Source: an uncultured Veillonella sp. (GTDB lineage: Bacteria > Bacillota > Negativicutes > Veillonellales > Veillonellaceae). From it: a DNA stretch of 8,779 nt. Shown here piece by piece: positions 5,217-8,779 of this stretch; within the stretch, counting starts at the first letter, position 1, and each line of letters starts with the position of its first letter. Location: positions 1 through 8,779 of the forward strand of contig CAKQBP010000046.1 in NCBI GenBank assembly GCA_934216375.1. The letters are read 5' to 3'. Both the position numbers and the translations under genes were made by a program. The notes below the pieces were generated by a model. The model had not been told where the DNA came from. It searched no databases and saw only the letters and a list, made by a program, of their open reading frames with translations.

Positions 5217-7283
5217 TTATTCTTGGGTTTTATGAGCAGCGATAATTTCTTCCGCTTGCTTATGGGGAACCTCTTCATAGGTATAGAACTGACGGTTAAA
5301 TACGCCTTGTCCTTGTGTAATGGAGCGCAATGCAGTCACATAATCGGACATTTCAGCCAATGGTACTTGTGCTTTAACAACGGAAATACCTGTTCTTTCA
5401 CTTTGTTCCATGCCTAATACACGACCTCGACGGCTATTCAAATCACCCATGATGTCGCCCATGAAAGCATCTGGTGCAAACACGTTGACTTCATAGATTG
5501 GTTCTAATAGGACTGGTTTCGCCTTAGGAATCACATCCTTGATAGCCTGTGACGTAGCTACTTTAAATGCTAACTCTGAGGAGTCTACACTGTGGTAAGA
5601 TCCATCCAAGAGTGTCACTTGCACGCCAATCATAGGATATCCTGCAATTAGGCCTTTATCTAGGGTTTCTTTGGCACCCTTTTCCACTGCTGGTATGTAT
5701 TGTTTAGGTACAGCACCACCAAAAATTTTGTCTACGAATGCAAATTCGCTACCATCATATAATGGATCCACTTGAATCTTAACGTGACCATATTGACCAT
5801 GACCGCCACTTTGTTTCTTATACTTAGACTCGGTTTCAGCAGAGCCTTTAATGGTTTCGCGGTATGGAATATATGGAGCCACAAGTTTAGCTTGTACGCC
5901 GTATTTACGGTCCATTTTGTTGAGGATATGCTCGAGATGTACTTCACCCATACAATCGATTTGTAATTGGCGAGCTTCAGCATTTTTCACTACTACGCAA
6001 GTAGGATCTTCTTCCGCCACTTTAAGAACAGCACTAGCTAATTTTTCCTCCTCACCTTTTTTCACTGGCTCCATAGCCACAGTGTATAGAGGTTGAGGGA
6101 AACGAATAGCATCGTATGTCACTTTAAAGTCAGGAGCCGTTAATGTATCGCCGGTCTTAGCATTGGCCAATTTCGGTATCACTACGATATCGCCAGCTTT
6201 AGCAGCAGATACAGGGATTTGTTGCTTCCCGATAAGGGTAACCATCTTGCCCCATTTTTCTTCTACACCTTGGTTTACATCATAAAGGCGATCGCCTTCT
6301 TTCAGTTCACCAGAGAAGATACGTACAAAGCTTTGTTTGCCTGCGAATGGGTCTAACAATGTTTTAAATACGAATGCAGTTAATGGTTTATCTACATGTA
6401 CAACACATTGTTCGCCGGTTTCCGCATCAGTTGCGGTCATCACTTTTTTAGTTGCATCCGGCATGTAACGGATCATACGATCCAATACTTGATCTAAGCC
6501 AATACGAGATGTGGCACTGCCACACATGATTGGGCACACACGGCCACTAATCATCCCTTCACGCAAGCCTTGGCGGATTTCCTCTAAGGATAATTCTTCG
6601 CCTTCTAAATATTTTTCCAACAACTCATCGCTACCTTCAGCCGCGGCTTCTACGGTCATTTCCCGAATTTCTTGAGCCTTTTCGATAAGGTGAGCTGGTA
6701 CAGCGACCTCTGTTGGTTGGCCGTCCTTATAAGTAAACGCAGTCATTTTTGCTACGTCTACAACGCCTTCAAAATCGGCGCCTTCACCGATAGGAATCTG
6801 CAACGGCATGATGCCTTTGCCAAATAATTCCCGCATTCTTTCAATAGTACCGAAGAAATCAGCACCATCGACATCCATTTTATTGATAAATGCCATGCGA
6901 GGCATTTGTAATTCCACTGCATAATCCCATGCGCGAACTGTGTCAGTTTCTACACCAGATGTGGAGGAGAGCACCATCAACATGCCATCGCACGCACGCA
7001 AAGCGGCACGAACTTCGCCATGGAATTCATTATAGCCTGGAGTGTCTATGAAGTTAACCTTATGGTCATGCCACTCACATGGCGCCATGCCCAATTGAAT
7101 AGTTACATTACGTTTAATTTCTTCCGGTTCAAAGTCCATAATATGTTTATTATCTTGACCTTTACCTACGAAATCAACCGCACCAGAAGTTAACAACAAG
7201 GATTCAACAAGAGCTGTTTTACCCGCACCATCGTGGGAAACAACAGCAACGTTTCTAATTTTATCACTACTGTACTCTTTCAT
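5217..7283 (-). CDS. fusA2: Elongation factor G-like GTPase, EF-G-2 type paralogue
   Basis: Translational GTPase of 688 residues with the full EF-G domain order: G domain (about 1-280), domain II (about 300-385), III (about 395-470), IV (about 475-595) and V (about 595-675). GTPase motifs are SHDGAGKT (16-23), RNVTI (58-62), DTPG (80-83), NKMD (134-137) and CGSA (254-257). It departs from housekeeping EF-G: switch I reads RNVTI instead of RGITI, and Tyr84 replaces the catalytic His of DTPGH. Both changes, with YKKQSGGHGQYGHV in domain IV and GSYHSVDSSELAF at 561-573, match what I recall of Thermus EF-G-2-like proteins. The ATG at 7281-7283 has AAGGAGG eight bases upstream. It is monocistronic between two terminators and not in a str operon with rpsL/rpsG/tuf, which supports a paralogue. 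Role is uncertain: an auxiliary ribosome factor, perhaps for translocation or stress. No clear promoter was found in the 63 bases upstream. Confidence 0.9.
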   Translation of the reverse strand: MKEYSSDKIRNVAVVSHDGAGKTALVESLLLTSGAVDFVGKGQDNKHIMDFEPEEIKRNVTIQLGMAPCEWHDHKVNFIDTPGYNEFHGEVRAALRACDGMLMVLSSTSGVETDTVRAWDYAVELQMPRMAFINKMDVDGADFFGTIERMRELFGKGIMPLQIPIGEGADFEGVVDVAKMTAFTYKDGQPTEVAVPAHLIEKAQEIREMTVEAAAEGSDELLEKYLEGEELSLEEIRQGLREGMISGRVCPIMCGSATSRIGLDQVLDRMIRYMPDATKKVMTATDAETGEQCVVHVDKPLTAFVFKTLLDPFAGKQSFVRIFSGELKEGDRLYDVNQGVEEKWGKMVTLIGKQQIPVSAAKAGDIVVIPKLANAKTGDTLTAPDFKVTYDAIRFPQPLYTVAMEPVKKGEEEKLASAVLKVAEEDPTCVVVKNAEARQLQIDCMGEVHLEHILNKMDRKYGVQAKLVAPYIPYRETIKGSAETESKYKKQSGGHGQYGHVKIQVDPLYDGSEFAFVDKIFGGAVPKQYIPAVEKGAKETLDKGLIAGYPMIGVQVTLLDGSYHSVDSSELAFKVATSQAIKDVIPKAKPVLLEPIYEVNVFAPDAFMGDIMGDLNSRRGRVLGMEQSERTGISVVKAQVPLAEMSDYVTALRSITQGQGVFNRQFYTYEEVPHKQAEEIIAAHKTQE

Positions 7284-7341
7284 TGGAATCGCCTCCTTAC
7301 TGGCAAATTACGGCTTTGCTAATACATTTCGACACTACAAT

Positions 7342-7387
7342 AAAAAAATCCTCTTTTTCTGAGAAAAATTTCTCCAAAAAGAGGATT
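7342..7387 (-). terminator. Strong rho-independent terminator after hydE
   Basis: On the minus strand a perfect 12-bp stem AATCCTCTTTTT / AAAAAGAGGATT (arms 7376-7387 and 7347-7358) runs into seven T (7348-7342). The loop contains a second stem, GAGAAA (7361-7366) with TTTCTC (7369-7374), giving a long two-part hairpin. It begins 11 bases after the hydE stop and should end the yaaA-hydE message. Confidence 0.9.
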
Positions 7388-7398
7388 ATATAATAATA

Positions 7399-8517
7399 CT
7401 AAAATTCTCCCGTCCGTTTGCCGTAGTGCTTGGAGTCCCCATTTTGTTTCCAACCTACTGTATCACCGATGGACATTACGCGGCGCGTCAAGCAGTCTTT
7501 ACATTGTTCTGCATTGTCGTCCACGCAAGGCTTATTATCATATAGCAAATATTTTGCACGGTGTTCAGGAATGGTGATGATAGGCATTAGGATATTCGCC
7601 CCTGCAGCCAAGCCTTTTTCACGGCCTAGTTTATCTAGTGCTTGTAACGCCGTCGTAGCTGCAATGTTTACGTCTTTCAAGAATAAACGAGTTAAGGCAA
7701 TCATCTTAAGCCCTAGTTGAACGCGGCGTAATTTACCTGCTTCGTCATCGATGCCCATTGCCAAAGCTTCTTGCCCTAGTGGCGTATCATGATGCACCAC
7801 ATAAGGGCCCATGCCGATCATGTCGATATCCATATCACGATAGAACAAGATATCATTTACGAGGTCATCTTCTGTTTGCCCAGGTAGACCAATCATAACA
7901 CCTGTGCCAACTTGGAAGCCGACGCGGCGCAAACGACGTAAGCATTCTACGCGCGTCTCAAAGGAGTGCAATTCATCACGAGGATGAATCTTATGGTATA
8001 AATCTGTATTGGTTGTTTCAATGCGTAATAAATAACGACTCGCACCGGCTTCACGCATGCGGCGGTACGCCTCTTCGCTTTGTTCCCCTACGCACATCGT
8101 TATGCCAAGAGAGCCATCGCCAATGGCTTTAATGTCGCGAATTAAATCCACAACATAGTCCACAAAGGCATCATCACAGCGTTCACCAGATTGGAGTGTA
8201 ATGGAACCATATTCATGGTCGTATGCCCACTGTGCCATCTTGATGATATCTTCGCGATTCATATCAAAGCGTTCCGTCTTGTCATTTTCACGACGGATAC
8301 CGCAATAATTACAATTCTTAATGCATCGGTTTGAGAACTCGATGAGGCCACGATAGTATGCTACAGGCTTTACGTATTTTGCCTTCACTTCGTAGGCCTT
8401 TTTATATATCAACTGCAACTGTTCTTCATCAGTTACAGACATGAGAAATCGCAATTCCTCCTCTGTCAGCCATTCATCGCCGACGAGGTCTTTTGCAAGA
8501 ATATCTTGCACTTGCAA
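7399..8517 (-). CDS. hydE: [FeFe]-hydrogenase H-cluster radical SAM maturase HydE
   Basis: Radical S-adenosylmethionine enzyme that acts with HydG and HydF to build the diiron subcluster of [FeFe]-hydrogenase in the cytoplasm. At 372 residues it is slightly longer than Thermotoga HydE (about 350). The radical SAM cluster motif is C65-x3-C69-x2-C72 within YRGLIEFSNRCIKNCNYCGIR, the HydE signature. LQSGE at 108-112, RYLLRIET (161-168), GVMIGLPGQT (206-215) and GMGPYVVHHDTPL (235-247) follow as expected for the TIM barrel. A C-terminal C331-x7-C339-x2-C342 matches the accessory Fe-S motif of Thermotoga HydE, which some homologues lack. The start is TTG at 8515-8517: AAGGA lies at the right distance, no ATG occurs until residue 26, and conserved sequence begins near residue 18. 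It follows the YaaA stop by four bases. Neither hydF, hydG nor a hydrogenase gene is in the window. Confidence 0.93.
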   Translation of the reverse strand: MQVQDILAKDLVGDEWLTEEELRFLMSVTDEEQLQLIYKKAYEVKAKYVKPVAYYRGLIEFSNRCIKNCNYCGIRRENDKTERFDMNREDIIKMAQWAYDHEYGSITLQSGERCDDAFVDYVVDLIRDIKAIGDGSLGITMCVGEQSEEAYRRMREAGASRYLLRIETTNTDLYHKIHPRDELHSFETRVECLRRLRRVGFQVGTGVMIGLPGQTEDDLVNDILFYRDMDIDMIGMGPYVVHHDTPLGQEALAMGIDDEAGKLRRVQLGLKMIALTRLFLKDVNIAATTALQALDKLGREKGLAAGANILMPIITIPEHRAKYLLYDNKPCVDDNAEQCKDCLTRRVMSIGDTVGWKQNGDSKHYGKRTGEF

Positions 8518-8520
8518 ACA

Positions 8521-8531
8521 ATCACTTCCTT
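8521..8531 (-). promoter_or_regulatory. hydE ribosome binding site overlapping the upstream stop codon
   Basis: AAGGAAGTGAT on the minus strand supplies the Shine-Dalgarno for hydE, with AGGA (8527-8530) nine bases before TTG. It also contains the TGA stop (8522-8524) of the YaaA-family gene. It decides in favour of the TTG start at 8517; the alternative GTG at 8509-8511 would be about 15 bases from AGGA. The arrangement suggests translational coupling. Confidence 0.65.
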
Positions 8532-8779
8532 TCGTAACGAACCGTCATCGATTCGCTTGGTATGGTAATGGATTCAATGTCAGAGACACAAGTAAATCCA
8601 TTAACTTCGCGGGGCAATTCCCGCACATGTTTCACTTGTCGAGTTAAACATTCATGAGCCATCACACCGCGACTCATTTTGGAGGACGTACTCATCTGCT
8701 TAAACGTATCGCCCCGTAATTCCCAAAATTCAACGGTTACCACCTTTGGATGGTTCACCATTTTTGCATATTCTTTAGA
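8522..8779 (-). CDS. yaaA: YaaA-family peroxide stress protein, C-terminal part (runs off right edge)
   Basis: The reading frame stays open to the window edge (SKEYAK precedes the first visible ATG at 8759-8761, which has no Shine-Dalgarno). The 85 visible residues are therefore best read as the C-terminal third of a larger protein; E. coli YaaA is 258 residues. Recognition rests on the YaaA C-terminal pattern: SKEYAKMV resembles the conserved (L)AS-EY segment. TFKQMSTSSKMSRGVMAHE (25-43) aligns with the family's FK...S-KKARG block, and NGFTCV (60-65) with its GF/GY segment. YaaA lowers intracellular free iron and oxidative DNA damage during peroxide stress in E. coli and binds DNA in vitro. 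It is the gene directly before hydE. A self-contained 79-residue hypothetical protein is the alternative, but less likely. Confidence 0.7.
   Translation of the reverse strand, partial: SKEYAKMVNHPKVVTVEFWELRGDTFKQMSTSSKMSRGVMAHECLTRQVKHVRELPREVNGFTCVSDIESITIPSESMTVRYERK

Noticed and set aside
5205..6096. Plus- and minus-strand short open frames within the EF-G paralogue
   Set aside because: They sit inside a full-length intact EF-G reading frame, with composition expected of antisense or shifted frames.
7030..7047. DTPGY as a sign of a decaying EF-G pseudogene
   Set aside because: The frame is intact over 688 residues with all other motifs conserved, and the same substitution is recalled in Thermus EF-G-2; a subfamily trait is more likely.
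7284..7341. Dedicated promoter for the EF-G paralogue
   Set aside because: The best candidate pairs a T-run from the hydE terminator with TATTAG at poor spacing. I could not support it, although some promoter or read-through must exist.
8522..8761. A complete 79-residue small protein starting at ATG 8761
   Set aside because: The frame is open upstream to the window edge, the ATG lacks a Shine-Dalgarno, and the sequence resembles the YaaA C-terminus, so it is annotated as a partial gene.

Overview
The window is a compact bacterial chromosome segment in which every credible gene lies on the minus strand, so transcription runs from the right edge to the left edge. Gene content points to a strict anaerobe of the Negativicutes, most likely Veillonella or a close relative. 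The clues are a radical-SAM maturase for [FeFe]-hydrogenase, a DcuC-type dicarboxylate carrier, M20 amidohydrolases, AT-rich spacers and strong AGGAGG-type ribosome binding sites. The genus is inferred from overall gene character; no marker gene proves it.

Layout in transcription order (right to left). (1) 8779-7399: the C-terminal third of a YaaA-family peroxide-stress protein, cut by the window edge, followed 4 bases later by hydE, which appears to start at TTG. A strong hairpin terminator (7342-7387) closes this unit. (2) 7283-5217: a divergent EF-G paralogue of the EF-G-2 type, with Tyr where canonical EF-G has its catalytic His. Downstream come a 16-bp imperfect tandem repeat and a GC-rich hairpin terminator (5041-5073). 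(3) 4934-3512: a two-gene unit with a YhcH/YjgK/YiaL (DUF386) cupin-like protein and a 10-TM EamA/DMT permease. The first stop and second start are one base apart, and a terminator follows at 3459-3502. (4) 3342-740: an AbgA-like M20D amidohydrolase followed by an M20C hydantoinase/carbamoylase-type amidase, driven by a near-consensus promoter flanked by two GTATAC palindromes 52 bp apart. (5) 501-1: the N-terminal 167 residues of a DcuC-family carrier, preceded by an AT-rich spacer holding an 8-bp tandem repeat.

How the genes may work together: the two M20 enzymes look like a salvage unit that hydrolyses N-acyl, N-carbamoyl or p-aminobenzoyl-type amides to free amino acids. The DcuC-type carrier next to them could move substrates or products. 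The DUF386/EamA pair resembles small sugar or sialic-acid accessory units, but its substrate is unknown. YaaA next to HydE couples an oxidative/iron-stress protein with an oxygen-sensitive Fe-S enzyme. No RNA genes, mobile elements, phage genes or CRISPR arrays were found, and the window does not contain an obviously new multi-gene system. The less ordinary items are the paired operators at the amidohydrolase promoter, the YaaA-HydE linkage, the EF-G active-site substitution and the two small tandem repeats.
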